From CAZYSK01 sp964649415 (GTDB lineage Bacteria > Chloroflexota > Anaerolineae > B4-G1), in contig CAZYSK010000027.1 of the NCBI GenBank assembly GCA_964649415.1, forward strand, positions 1-64,000: a stretch of 64,000 nt of DNA. The letters run 5' to 3'. Within the stretch, counting starts at the first letter, position 1, and each line of letters begins with the position of its first letter. Under the pieces are notes generated by a model. That model made no database searches. It was not told the DNA's origin and was given only the letters and a program-made list of their open reading frames with translations. Below, piece after piece: positions 1 through 13,328 of the stretch. Made by a program: the position numbers and the translations under genes.

Positions 1-40
1 AGGTTTCGCATCGGATGTACTCATCCGCCCGGTCAGGTCT
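1..40. repeat. Palindromic element, GACCTGAC family, nested type, cut by the window edge
   Basis: This is the right part of the same composite palindrome seen complete at 7587-7634: half of a GACCTGACAGG stem with a second small hairpin (GGATGTACTCATCC) in its loop. It supplies the TGA stop of the HhH gene that ends at 33. Confidence 0.7.
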
Positions 41-602
41 TCGATCCCTGAACCAGCTCACGCAGATCATCTCTCCAGCTCTTGGCCCACACGGCGCGAT
101 CTAGATCGCGGAGAGATAAGTTCATTTGATCTGCCAACCGGCGGCACACTTCGCAGTATTGGAGATAATCTTCAGGATGCCACGAAGAACGGGTCGGCAG
201 GCCATGCACTGCTGCCTCCGTGAGTACCTCCCAGGCACGATAGTCCAGGACCGTGAACTCCTCCGGGTAACAGACCGTCAGGATGGCTGATGCGATGGAA
301 AGGCCTATCCCTTCGATGTCCCATAGAATCTCCACCTTGTCTTTGAGCGAGTCTGCTTGGCTTACCTCCGTCATCAACTCGCTTACCGACTTGCCAGCTT
401 TCTCCAGGCCTTTTTTGACTTTGGTCTTGGCACGGTTGGACTTCCAGACGACAATGGCGAAGAAGTCGAACGGCTCCAAGGTACCGTCATCTTCAAAACG
501 TTTGCTAACCTGATCGAACAAATAGGTCTCAATGTCGTAGAGCTCAAGGCACTCATTCAATTGGTCACGATCCAGCCCAGCCAAGGTATTATTTGCCCCC
601 AT
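33..602 (-). CDS. Helix-hairpin-helix protein, HhH-GPD-like
   Basis: A 189-residue soluble protein. Residues about 96-110 (IEGIGLSIASAIL) form a helix-hairpin-helix. It is followed by FTVLDYRAW (about 116-124), whose Asp sits roughly where HhH-GPD base-excision glycosylases keep their catalytic Asp. The rest is mostly helical and has no iron-sulfur cysteine cluster, so it is at best a remote relative of DNA glycosylases. The ATG at 602 follows GGGAGGTG at a good distance. The stop codon lies inside a palindromic repeat (1-40), so the original C-terminus may have been longer. It sits at the outer edge of the defence island next to a GxxExxY nuclease. DNA binding is likely from the motif, but the function is not known. 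Confidence 0.6.
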   Translation of the reverse strand: MGANNTLAGLDRDQLNECLELYDIETYLFDQVSKRFEDDGTLEPFDFFAIVVWKSNRAKTKVKKGLEKAGKSVSELMTEVSQADSLKDKVEILWDIEGIGLSIASAILTVCYPEEFTVLDYRAWEVLTEAAVHGLPTRSSWHPEDYLQYCEVCRRLADQMNLSLRDLDRAVWAKSWRDDLRELVQGSKT

Positions 603-740
603 CGTTCACCTCCCAGAAGGCAGCCTTATCGAAAGCTCCATCCAGTAACCCGTCACACTCTCGAAGCACCCGCTCGACACTGATTCGTCCCACGGATACA
701 CGGATTGTGGAGCCTGACCAGCCGGGATACCATAATCTGC

Positions 741-767
741 GCCCCCTGGGTGTATGAATCAGGGGGC
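741..767. repeat. Short palindrome at the 3' end of the GxxExxY gene
   Basis: Inverted repeat with arms GCCCCCTG and CAGGGGGC and an 11-base loop. The stop codon of the neighbouring minus-strand gene (759-761) is inside it. Between 603 and 740 the only other notable sequence is a decayed TCCGTG/CACGGATT-type repeat remnant near 690-708. Confidence 0.6.
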
Positions 768-1232
768 CTGCCCCTCGCCTTGCCTTTGAGCCTTGAGCCA
801 GTCAGGGACAAATATCCACCGATGATCATGGCGGAACTCAGTGGCCTGGGGCGAGGGAAAGACCCGCCGCCAACGCAAGCTTCGCCCGCCGAAGTTGACC
901 AACAAGCCTACCGACAGCCCAGTATGGTTCAAGTACGTGATCACCTGTCCCAGGTATTTCTCATGCAGCGTCGCGAAAGCTTTGATCTCCACGACTATCT
1001 TTCCCTCGACGATGAAGTCGGGGATGTAGTATCCCAGCAATTGATCGCCATTGTAGACCGGCAGATTCTTCTGCGCCTCAAACGACAGACCATCGTTCCC
1101 AAGCGCATTCTCTAGCGCGCGCTGATAGAACCGCTCCCGGTAGCCTGGCCCAATCTCACGATGAACAGCCATCGCCGCACCGATGACTCGATAGGTGATC
1201 TTCTCGTGCGGCCCTTTGACTTTCTTGCTCAT
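759..1232 (-). CDS. GxxExxY family protein (PD-(D/E)XK-like)
   Basis: This 157-residue protein has the signature of the GxxExxY family: GYRERFY near residue 33, then PDFIVEGKIVVEIKA (about 79-93) resembling the D...ExK core of PD-(D/E)XK nucleases, then GLLVNFG near residue 115. The family is widespread, is often found in mobile or defence regions, and has no settled biochemical role. The start is placed at the ATG at 1232 because GGAGGG lies just upstream. A longer reading from 1277 would lack such a site. The stop is supplied by a palindrome at 741-767. It lies next to the HhH gene and close to a fragment of a methyltransferase C-terminus. The family call is firm. Nuclease activity is inference. 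Confidence 0.85.
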   Translation of the reverse strand: MSKKVKGPHEKITYRVIGAAMAVHREIGPGYRERFYQRALENALGNDGLSFEAQKNLPVYNGDQLLGYYIPDFIVEGKIVVEIKAFATLHEKYLGQVITYLNHTGLSVGLLVNFGGRSLRWRRVFPSPQATEFRHDHRWIFVPDWLKAQRQGEGQAP

Positions 1233-1382
1233 TCTCTGCCCTCCGGGACCTTCAAACGCCATCCACTCGCCTGGCACGGACTATCTGTCTTTGAGCCTTC
1301 CGAAGATAGAAACACAGCATCCCGATCCGTGCATCCGTGTCAGAATCCGAGTCGAGCATCCCCCCTCCCGATATCATCCACC

Positions 1383-1470
1383 TCGTCCAACACTTGCCTT
1401 GCCCTGCGGCGTCCCTGCACTCCACAATTGGGAAAATGTCCAAGATGTAGTTTGGCCCCTCGTGGATGAA
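1383..1470 (-). pseudogene. Fragment of an Eco57I/DrmMI-type methyltransferase C-terminus
   Basis: Reading the minus strand gives YILDIFPIV followed by a degenerate tail. This matches the YILDTFPIVRRKD motif that closes the intact methyltransferase at 7362-11642 and is typical of the very C-terminus of this methylase type. No upstream methylase domain remains. The open frame around it (1252-1500) starts with unrelated sequence and ends in repeat-derived residues. It is the most diverged of three copies of this C-terminal segment (the others are at 6890-7011 and in the intact gene) and lies downstream of the CHAT module. Confidence 0.5.
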
Positions 1471-1501
1471 ACCGTAGAGCCAGCGGTGTAGAAACGACAT
1501 T

Positions 1502-2074
1502 CTAGCGACTCACGGGTATCCACTTCTTCTGAGCAAAGTCATAGACATGCGATGGGCCTCTTTGCTGGCTGTGATTCTCCCAACCAACTGCGCACTCAAA
1601 CTCACCGCTATCCGCTGCTAGATCCGCACGAATCGAGCACACTGCTGGTGGCCAGTCGCTCTTTAACAGCTCTGCCAAAAGCCCTGGCGCAGCACTGAGT
1701 GCGGCCTGAAGATGATCCATCGAGTCAGTGTCAAGCCTGAAACTAATCTCTGTACCGCCCACCCCCATTTCTACAGAGATCGCCATGGGGCCCCCTTTCA
1801 GTCTCTCTCGTTTCAACTGCACAAGTTTGTCACAAATCCCCTTGCAAGTGAACTTGGCAGCTTCTTTGATCAACTCCCCAAAGAACTTATCAGCCACAAA
1901 TCCACTGACAAATGCTAGCGCGACCTCAAATTCTGCCCAATCGAGGGCTCCACCTCTACGTCCAATGGGATAAACGCCTTCCACTCCGTCAAGGGCATAG
2001 AATTCATCTGCTAGCTCATCCATCTCAGTAAGTTGGATCTTGTCTGAAGGATAATATATGCGCACCTCTGCCAT
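1502..2074 (-). CDS. Unknown protein of the CHAT operon
   Basis: A 190-residue protein that I do not recognise. The start at 2074 has a strong AGGAGGG site and is 11 bases after the CHAT gene stop, so the two are very likely co-transcribed. The N-terminal part is acidic. Residues about 50-72 (VALAFVSGFVADKFFGELI) form a moderately hydrophobic amphipathic helix, and residues about 97-115 form a short beta-rich segment (ISVEMGVGGTEISFRL). The C-terminus ends KKWIPVSR. This layout (short N-domain, hydrophobic stretch, small beta segment) recalls the effector-associated constant components described beside CHAT and caspase genes in bacterial conflict systems, but no diagnostic motif was seen. Base composition is more AT-rich than most of the window, like its two upstream partners. 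Confidence 0.6.
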   Translation of the reverse strand: MAEVRIYYPSDKIQLTEMDELADEFYALDGVEGVYPIGRRGGALDWAEFEVALAFVSGFVADKFFGELIKEAAKFTCKGICDKLVQLKRERLKGGPMAISVEMGVGGTEISFRLDTDSMDHLQAALSAAPGLLAELLKSDWPPAVCSIRADLAADSGEFECAVGWENHSQQRGPSHVYDFAQKKWIPVSR

Positions 2075-2085
2075 GTTTTTCCCTC

Positions 2086-5000
2086 CTAGAGGTTAAGAGT
2101 AGTCCCGGCACCCGTTAACATACATGAAGCCCAGTAATCCTCAATCTTGTACTTTGGATTGTCACGTATTTCGAGTTGTGCATCTCTGAGTGCAAACACG
2201 GGCGGCATGTGTAGTCCAATAAGGTTCTTATACAATTCCTTGGTGAAAAGTGTCGCTGCCTCCGGGTCAATGATCTGGCTGGGCGCTATGACAGCGGAAG
2301 CTCCTGCATGGAGAAGCACCTTAGCAAATCCCAAAGTCTCGTCAATCCCCCGAACACCGCTACGCGACACATAGCAAGAGGAAAGGACCACCAAACTTGC
2401 ACTTAGTCGATGCTGCATAAGACGGCGAGGAGTGAGTGGGCCATCTGCCAACTTCAGCTCCGAAGCATAGGGGTCCTGCTCATCAAACTCGCCGTGACAA
2501 GCGATGTGGACAATATCCGCCCCGCGCTGTCGGGCCAAAACCTGCTTGCTTGTCGCTTCTCCCGCGGTCAACGCTTTGGTCTTGAATAGTGCTGCCACTA
2601 GATTGGCCTCTTCCTCGAATCCCTTCCTGTCAATATCGCTCTCGCTGTATCCAACAGCCAGACACGTCTGGTAACTACTGCGCGGTCGGAGATAGCTCAA
2701 GGCTGTAAGGCTTGGAGAATATGCGATCGCCGCACGTTCCAACAGGATAGAGTTCCCGACTTTCCCCGCGTGTAGGGGTACGCCGTGGAGGGCACTATGA
2801 GGAACGACATATAGTAGATCAAATGCATTGAGGTATCGCGATAAGGGCTCTACCAGGCTGTTCAAAGTGCTCTTCCACCTAGCACTCCACCATCGGTTTT
2901 GCCACAGCACTTCCAAACCAGACGCCGGAAAACCGCGCATTACCAACCGTGGCTTAGTCTCATCTGGCAGCAGTAACAGGGCAGCGAGTCGACCTTGATA
3001 GACGAAATACTCAACCGCTGCACAACGAACTGGATGTGCTGCAATCAACTTAGTCATCCCTGCCCAGTCTAGCGGTTGTCCACGGCGTTTCACAATATAT
3101 CCACGATCATAGATCTCTATTTGTTTCCAGGTATCTTCAAGCTGTCGTCGTATCCCCAGGATTCGATCCTGCACTATGGAGCTACCCGCGTGGGGTCCGC
3201 CGGCGAGTTCGCGGCTCAAGTTCCGTTCTTGCTCAAGCAGTCGCCTCTCTTTTTTTAGCAAGTCTTCAGGAACATCATCAACAGTTGGACAAAGCGCGGA
3301 TTCCTTTGCAAGTTCTGCGACCAACACCCGAGACCGAGCACGTTCCATCCACTCCATCGCACCACGCAGATCGTCTTTCTGAATGCAATCCGCTACGATG
3401 GCCCCATACAACACCGCGTAGGGTTCGGTGTAACCGATGCGAGCACTTTCTCGAAACACCCCCTGCTGTATTTCCTCCAGCGTAGCAACCGCACGCTGAG
3501 CACTTCTGCTGGCCGCATCTAGGTCATCTAGTGCTGCGTATCCCAGCATCAATGCTCTGTGGATATCCACGGCAAGTGTCGGATAATGGATTCTCCGGAC
3601 GAGGCGTAATGCTTTCTCAAAATGCCTGATAGCTTTCTTCACTTTCTTCAACCGTGCATTCTGCGGGGCGTGTTCGAGAATCCCTCTAGCGCCCTTCCAA
3701 GGTTTTGACTCTGTGGGCTTGTCCCGTTCAGGCTGCGCACTAGTCTGGTACTCAGACCAGTATGTTTGCCCGATGCCTAAGAGAGAGCGCGCACGTCCTT
3801 CCTGATTCAGAGTGGTTCCAAAGCGGCCCACGCTCTGCCTGTACTTCTGTCGCGCCTCTGCGACTTGGCCTGCGCGCAAGTAAACATCCCCCAAACTCAA
3901 ATAGCATCCAGCTTGATCCTCGTAATATCCTTTTTCTCCCAAAAGACCACTACGCAGTGTATCTAGTGCATATTGGCATAGCTTGAGTGCGTTCTCAATG
4001 TGAAGATCCCCTTGTCCTTTTGCTTGCTGTAAATGCCACGCGGCCAGCTTGTCAGCCGCCCGGGCAATCATTTTCCTTGAGCCAGATGCCTCGGCTTGCC
4101 TCAAAGCTTCCTCATAGTAGAGTCCCGCTTGTTCTTTTGCGCCCCATGCCACCAGAATGTCGCCGGTTCCCAAAAGGGCAGCCACGTGTGTTTTCTTGGG
4201 CAACTGTCTAGACATATGGGCCAATTCGAGTACAGACTTGTAGATATACAATGCTCCATCGAATAGTCCATTTGCTCGCAGCACTCCAGCTGTCTTGATG
4301 CTGGCCAACGCCTTGATCCGAGGTACGTCTCCTGAGATTTCTTCAAGAGCTTCTATCTCATTCTGCAGACTCTCGATCGTCTTCTTGGAAACACTCCGAG
4401 GCCAATTGTTACATCGGTAGATCAAGAATGCCATTTGCTGGAGTTGCCTTCCATACTTACGCCACTGTATCGAGAATGGCTGCCAAGCTAGCAATGAAGT
4501 ATGCCCAACGAGAGAAACGTCCGAAAGCCAACCGCTTGTAAAGAAATGGCCGAATACACTTCTCAATGCATCAAACATCTGGCTGCTGTTGTACAGGAAC
4601 CAGCATCCTACAATTGGGGCGAAGAGCGCAGCGGGGATACCACCTTCGGAGGGGACCAATATTTCACCAGCCTGGATAAGAGGTAGAGCGGCTATCGTGA
4701 TAACACCAAATAAGGTATAGCGTCGCCACCTCTTGTCCAGTAACCCTCCTACGATCACCGCCATCAGAAGGGCAGCAATGAACCTTCCTGGGTTCTCGAA
4801 CAGCGGTTGCCAGATTAACCGTGGTGTCAAGTTGTCCCTTAGATGGTCTATTACCGCCAGAACACAAGGGGTGGTATTGAGCCAACTTATGACATCCCGA
4901 ACAAACCCAAACAGCCGAGTCAGGAGGTCAATGCACCCACATGGGAGCAGTAAGAGAAGTGCTAGCATAAAGGCAAGCGAGAAATCGATGCTAGGGAATC

Positions 5001-6027
5001 TCAGGCTTTCCTTTGGACGAAGTGAAGGTGAGGAGGAACGTGTCTCTTCGACGATGCGTGTCGGTTTGCCAAAGAACTGGTCAACGAATTCTGATCTTGG
5101 GGGCGTCGAAGGAGCAGACGACGCATAAGAAGGCAAATCTGATTCATCGACCTCCACCGGTTCGGCTGAGTGCCGAAACTGCCCCAGTATCCTTGATAGT
5201 TTATGCGAGATCGACCAATTGGGATTCCACACCCAGTAAACAAGGAGACCAGACAGGGCTCCAACAAGGGCAGCGAGAAGGAAGCCGTTTGCTAGGGCTC
5301 CAAGCGATTCAATGAGCGGCATCAGTTCTACGAGCCCATCTTCGACGGCTGCGACGGTTTCGGGTGGCAGATTCAGATTGAGCGATGGGTCTTTCCACGC
5401 CCAAGGACCACGGATTAAGTAGAAGAGCAAAGGAATGGTCCACAAGAGCGACAAGAGGCCAACCACGACACCGACACGAATAGACCAATGTCTTCGCCAA
5501 GCAGGCAGCATCCAGGTCTGAAGCCACTGGCAGTGAGGACATCGGCTGAACCCGACATCTTCTGCCTTTTTCGGGCGCTCCCGACGATACCGATACCGTC
5601 CATTGCAGGTCTGGCAAGTCACCACAACTTTGTACCTGACAAACGTCTCTACGCCTGTCTTGGCCGATCCATCTCTATCGGAAACGCGTACAGCCTTTGG
5701 AATGATTGCTTCCTCCTCCGCGTAGTCGGGGCCATCTGGGTACAGCTTAGGAATAGGCGACAACAATCTATATAGCCATCCCCAACACCCTGAACGCTCA
5801 ATTGCCCGCGAGGAGACCAGTTCAGTAACGTTTCCGCAGCGTGGGCAACGATCGTTGGCAAAGTCTTCCTCAGAGCCCACGAATCCACAACGGGTACACT
5901 CAATATAGGCAAGCCAGACTCCGCAGTGCGGACACTGTTTGGTTGTTCGTGTAACAACCCCATTACAATTCTTACATCTATACTCGACGATTCCGATTGC
6001 ACGCCACAAGATCTCTAGAATATTCAT
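2086..6027 (-). CDS. Zinc-ribbon / transmembrane / TPR / CHAT-domain protease
   Basis: A 1313-residue membrane protein with a C-terminal CHAT caspase-like peptidase. Order of parts: two zinc ribbons near residues 18-64 (C18/C21, C32/C35, C44/C47, C61/C64), a third CxxC pair set at C138/C141 and C163/C166, several hydrophobic segments between about 184 and 480, a TPR-rich helical region about 540-900, a charged coil, then CHAT from about 1000. The catalytic dyad is visible: His in HIACHGEFD near 1176 and Cys in LSSCYVSR near 1218. CHAT proteases cleave partner proteins in gasdermin, Craspase and other immune systems. Here the target is unknown. The start has GGAGGT upstream. It is the middle gene of a three-gene unit and overlaps the preceding zinc-ribbon gene by 50 bases. 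AT-rich codon use suggests transfer. Confidence 0.9.
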   Translation of the reverse strand: MNILEILWRAIGIVEYRCKNCNGVVTRTTKQCPHCGVWLAYIECTRCGFVGSEEDFANDRCPRCGNVTELVSSRAIERSGCWGWLYRLLSPIPKLYPDGPDYAEEEAIIPKAVRVSDRDGSAKTGVETFVRYKVVVTCQTCNGRYRYRRERPKKAEDVGFSRCPHCQWLQTWMLPAWRRHWSIRVGVVVGLLSLLWTIPLLFYLIRGPWAWKDPSLNLNLPPETVAAVEDGLVELMPLIESLGALANGFLLAALVGALSGLLVYWVWNPNWSISHKLSRILGQFRHSAEPVEVDESDLPSYASSAPSTPPRSEFVDQFFGKPTRIVEETRSSSPSLRPKESLRFPSIDFSLAFMLALLLLLPCGCIDLLTRLFGFVRDVISWLNTTPCVLAVIDHLRDNLTPRLIWQPLFENPGRFIAALLMAVIVGGLLDKRWRRYTLFGVITIAALPLIQAGEILVPSEGGIPAALFAPIVGCWFLYNSSQMFDALRSVFGHFFTSGWLSDVSLVGHTSLLAWQPFSIQWRKYGRQLQQMAFLIYRCNNWPRSVSKKTIESLQNEIEALEEISGDVPRIKALASIKTAGVLRANGLFDGALYIYKSVLELAHMSRQLPKKTHVAALLGTGDILVAWGAKEQAGLYYEEALRQAEASGSRKMIARAADKLAAWHLQQAKGQGDLHIENALKLCQYALDTLRSGLLGEKGYYEDQAGCYLSLGDVYLRAGQVAEARQKYRQSVGRFGTTLNQEGRARSLLGIGQTYWSEYQTSAQPERDKPTESKPWKGARGILEHAPQNARLKKVKKAIRHFEKALRLVRRIHYPTLAVDIHRALMLGYAALDDLDAASRSAQRAVATLEEIQQGVFRESARIGYTEPYAVLYGAIVADCIQKDDLRGAMEWMERARSRVLVAELAKESALCPTVDDVPEDLLKKERRLLEQERNLSRELAGGPHAGSSIVQDRILGIRRQLEDTWKQIEIYDRGYIVKRRGQPLDWAGMTKLIAAHPVRCAAVEYFVYQGRLAALLLLPDETKPRLVMRGFPASGLEVLWQNRWWSARWKSTLNSLVEPLSRYLNAFDLLYVVPHSALHGVPLHAGKVGNSILLERAAIAYSPSLTALSYLRPRSSYQTCLAVGYSESDIDRKGFEEEANLVAALFKTKALTAGEATSKQVLARQRGADIVHIACHGEFDEQDPYASELKLADGPLTPRRLMQHRLSASLVVLSSCYVSRSGVRGIDETLGFAKVLLHAGASAVIAPSQIIDPEAATLFTKELYKNLIGLHMPPVFALRDAQLEIRDNPKYKIEDYWASCMLTGAGTTLNL

Positions 6028-6846
6028 CTTGACCTCCGCTTACCAGGACTAGAAGCCTATGTAACCACATCAGCGGTCTCTGTACAAACGTCATCCGTTT
6101 TCGAGTCCGAGGCTCATCGATCACACGCCTGGCGCTCCGCCGTGCGAGTTCAGCGCGGCAAGATTGCTGCGCTTCTTGCAGGTATCTCTCTAGTCCCTTT
6201 CTCTCGACCAGGTTGAGTGCCAGAGGAAAATCGCCCTGTGTTCTCATTTGGGCCTTGGTAAACGTATCGACCGTGAAGCAGTGTATCTTCACGAACTCCG
6301 TTCCCTTCAGCGTGTTAAATAGATCCCACAGGGCATTGATTGGAATACCACTCTCTCTGTAGTAGAACCGCGCAAACTCGCTTCGCTTGTGCTTCCTGTT
6401 GGTCAGTGCCAGATCGAGTCTCCCCCCCTGTCTTCGACGCTGTTCGCCTCGAGTCGACGTCGATCGAGAATCCACTGTATGAGCAAAGCGCTCTCTCTGA
6501 CGCTCAAAGACGATATGGCCGCAGCATCCAGGTGCATGAATCCACTCAAATATCGGTAACGCTCGGCGTGCGACAAGTCACGCCAGAGAGGAATGGGGGG
6601 AACCTTTTCGGTACTGGGTGCGGGCCATACCTGTTTCCGTTTCAGAGAAGCAGGCGGGCTTGAAGGGGGACCGACAAGTCCACGCATCCCTGACTGGTGT
6701 TCGTACCTGTGCGTGTCAATTTTCGACCGGCAATCTGGGCAACGCTTCGGCGGTTCCCATCCACACGCTCTGAAGTCTCGCTGTTGGTCGTAGCTCCAGA
6801 CGAACCTTCTGCCACACTCTTCACATTCTATGATTGTGCCACTCAT
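5978..6846 (-). pseudogene. Zinc-ribbon protein gene, frameshifted at a 7-G run
   Basis: The first frame (6846-6403, ATG after GGGGGAAG) begins with a PF13451-like zinc ribbon: CEECGRRFVW and, after a short spacer, PPKRCPDC. It runs into a stop soon after a run of seven G (6422-6428 on the plus strand as C). The other frame (open from 6475) continues as a plausible protein, RLDLALTNRK onward, to 5978. One extra G would join both into about 289 residues, so this is a sequencing error, a recent mutation, or a slippery phase-variable tract. The last about 30 residues (RKRMTFVQRPLMWL region) come from a dispersed repeat also present at 19875-19970. The gene leads the CHAT operon and overlaps the CHAT start by 50 bases. 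The function of the C-terminal half is unknown. Confidence 0.65.
6061..6162. repeat. Dispersed ~95-bp repeat, copy 1
   Basis: Clearly similar at the DNA level to 19875-19970: shared blocks include CCGTTTTCGAG, TGGCGCTCCGCC and CACATC, with one small indel. Copy 1 encodes the tail of the frameshifted zinc-ribbon gene. Copy 2 lies in an intergenic region. Confidence 0.7.
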
Positions 6847-6889
6847 ATCTTCCCCCAATCAGTAGATGCAATGTGTGACACTGATATCA

Positions 6890-7011
6890 AGAGGGCCCAC
6901 ACGGCGCATCGTCTCCAACACCATCCGCTGCGTCCGATACCCCCCGTACCGTTCCTCGTCCTTCCGCCGCACGATGGGGAACGTATGCAGGGTGTAGGCA
7001 GTTCGTTGCGG
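6890..7011 (-). pseudogene. Second fragment of the methyltransferase C-terminus
   Basis: The minus strand reads TFPIVRRKDEERYGGYR and then TQRMVLE. This is nearly the same, at DNA and protein level, as the last about 35 codons of the intact methyltransferase (TFPIVRRKDEARYGEYR, then TKRMVLE). Similarity fades upstream of about 7011 with a one-base indel, and the tail runs into unrelated codons. No start or promoter is present. It sits downstream of the GIY-YIG-like gene, so that gene is bracketed by two copies of the same terminus. Confidence 0.75.
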
Positions 7012-7031
7012 TCCAACCTGAGATCACAGCG

Positions 7032-7358
7032 CTATGGAGCCCAGATTGGCGCTAGCGCTTTCATGAGTTGTCTTTTTTCTTCTCGACAGTCCGGCGTGAG
7101 TCTCCAGCGCACAAATATACGCTCTCCAGCCTGTTGAGCTTTCAGGACTTTGGGACCGTGAACGCACGTGCCGCTTTGAGCATCCAACAGTTGACCGATA
7201 CGTCGCCGAATACTGCCGGACATAGCCACCTGCAGCACTTGGCCTCGCTCGTCCTCTATGATGCAAACCCCTGCCCCTTCGGGAATTCTTGGCAGTTCAA
7301 AACGCTCGGAGAAACCCTCATAATCGCTCATATCTTGCCCCGCTTTTCCTTCGCCCAC
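7032..7358 (-). CDS. Divergent GIY-YIG-like small protein
   Basis: A 108-residue protein whose layout matches the GIY-YIG fold: GVCIIEDERGQVLQVAMSGS, then IRRRIGQL. In an active enzyme the first motif would be GIY or GVY and the second YVG or YIG. Here they are GVC and QVA, while the following Arg is kept. Catalytic activity is therefore doubtful and a binding role is possible. A GTG start at 7358 lies 3 bases past the methyltransferase stop, which favours translational coupling. An ATG at 7331 is the alternative. It lies between the intact methyltransferase C-terminus and a duplicate of that terminus (6890-7011), suggesting insertion with terminal duplication. Confidence 0.6.
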   Translation of the reverse strand: MGEGKAGQDMSDYEGFSERFELPRIPEGAGVCIIEDERGQVLQVAMSGSIRRRIGQLLDAQSGTCVHGPKVLKAQQAGERIFVRWRLTPDCREEKRQLMKALAPIWAP

Positions 7359-7361
7359 AAG

Positions 7362-11642
<4,281 letters not shown>

Positions 11643-12486
11643 AAGAAGCACTCCTCAATCTGTCTCAACAGCGCGACAGTTGTCTCCCACGCCAACTTGA
11701 AGGCCAGGGCGTGCTCACCGCGAACGAGGTAGCTGAGACGCCGGTTCCAGTCATACTCGAAGTCAGAGCGTCGCGACGTGACAGTCTGAGCGCTCAGCGC
11801 CGCTAGATCCAGCCCCCTGACCTGGAATTTGGCGGGCAGTAGCGGCATCACATCGGCAGGCGCTACGCCGAACTGCACCAGCCGGTGGATGTCGTAGAGA
11901 TCGCGGGAGATGGCAAAGCGCCGCTGGCCGCCAACGGCGCGGACCTTCTCGGCCAAGACCTCGACTAACGTATAGCAAGGGATCTTCACCTGGGAAAGCA
12001 CCGGCCCATCGGAATACGGGTGAATGAGAAAGCGCTCTGTGGGCAATAGCACTACCTCTTCGTCGCGCGTCACGTCTATCCGTATCGCGCGCGGGCTCCC
12101 GCCCCACTGCAGGGGGCCTCGGTAGTAAACGCGCACCTGGTACGTTTCGCTTCCGTACTCATCGCGGACGGTCTCAAACCGAGGGGGTGAGGCCCGATAG
12201 TCGGGGCCATCCGCTTCGGCAGCCCAGCCGGCAGCTCGCTCTACCCAATTGGGCAGCCGCTCGGGGCTGAGCGGGGCTGTGGCAGTGAAATCCAGGTCCT
12301 CGGAGAAGCGGTAGTCGCCGAAGTAACACTTGCGCAGGCAGGTGCCCCCCTTGAAGCAAAGCCGCTCCGAGCCCTCATTCGCTCCGTAGAACGCGGCGAT
12401 GAACCAGCCGAGGCTGTAGTCCAGATCCGCCACCATAGGGTCAACGCCCCAACGCGCCGCTCGACGTCGCAGTTCCGCTTCACCGA

Positions 12487-13317
12487 TCACGGTTCTCTCT
12501 CCACGGGGTGCCACGTTTGGTCCACGTTGACGCGCAGTCGCCAGCGAGTCACGATGCGGCCTTCACTGCCATTGCGCCCGGGCTCGAGGGCCACAATACC
12601 AGAAGAGAGCGAGCGCCGCCACCGTGTCAGGCGTTCCTCTCGGCTGGGGAGGGGCAGTTCCAGAGTCTCCACCAGGTAGCCGATACGCTTCAGGGGACTG
12701 CCTGTTGGCCAGCGATCCAGATATTGATCGAGCGTTTGCCAGTCGAGGTCGCTCCAGGCCACGCGCAGCGCCCGGGCCAGTTGGGCGATGCCGCCGCTCA
12801 GGTCGGGGCGGTCGGCAGCGTCCACGAGTGTCTTCTCTCGATCAGTGACGTAGATCGGCTGGCCACCCAGCGTCCGCTTGACCACGCCGAAGAACTTGGA
12901 TTCGACGACGGTGACGAAACGAAAGGAGATACCCAGAACCTCCTTTTGCCGTTGATGCTTGCGGGACGTGGACTGAACGAAGACTGTGTGGGGGATCTGC
13001 TCGGTCATATGCCAGTAGTGGATGGCCGACCAGTAGGCGATGGCCGCCGGCTGGATGAGGTGCGGCGCGATCACCAGCGCGCTCTCCGACCAGTCGCGGT
13101 CTGGCCCGGCTTCCAGGGGAACGATCATATAGGCGCCCCGTTCCAAACGGTGCAGCCAACCCTTTGCCTCCAGCCGTCCCAGGACGTTGGCCGCGTAAGC
13201 AGCATCCTCCCAGAACTCCCGCGCCTGCTCGACGGTGAAGATTCTCTTCCCCTGCGAGGCAAACGTGGCGAGGAACATCGCTTCTTTAGGACCGAGGCTT
13301 GTTATAGTTTGTGACAC
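12487..13317 (-). CDS. AbiEi-type antitoxin/transcriptional repressor
   Basis: 276 residues. The N-terminal winged helix (about 10-60, FTVEQAREFW to RGAYMIVPL) is followed by the long AbiEi C-terminal domain with YWSAIHYWHMTEQ, VTDREKTLVDAADRP and LKRIGYLVETL. AbiEi proteins neutralise AbiEii and repress their own operon. The GTG at 13317 is chosen because AGGAG stands 9 bases upstream and the following residues match the family N-terminus. The longer frame to 13455 crosses the promoter. A -10 and a short palindrome lie just upstream (13353-13381). It is translationally coupled to the toxin by GTGA. Confidence 0.9.
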   Translation of the reverse strand: MSQTITSLGPKEAMFLATFASQGKRIFTVEQAREFWEDAAYAANVLGRLEAKGWLHRLERGAYMIVPLEAGPDRDWSESALVIAPHLIQPAAIAYWSAIHYWHMTEQIPHTVFVQSTSRKHQRQKEVLGISFRFVTVVESKFFGVVKRTLGGQPIYVTDREKTLVDAADRPDLSGGIAQLARALRVAWSDLDWQTLDQYLDRWPTGSPLKRIGYLVETLELPLPSREERLTRWRRSLSSGIVALEPGRNGSEGRIVTRWRLRVNVDQTWHPVEREP

Positions 13318-13328
13318 GAAATATACTC

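Noticed and set aside
1252..1500. A separate small gene of 82 codons
   Set aside because: Only its middle resembles anything (a methylase C-terminus); the ends are repeat-derived and no ribosome site fits.
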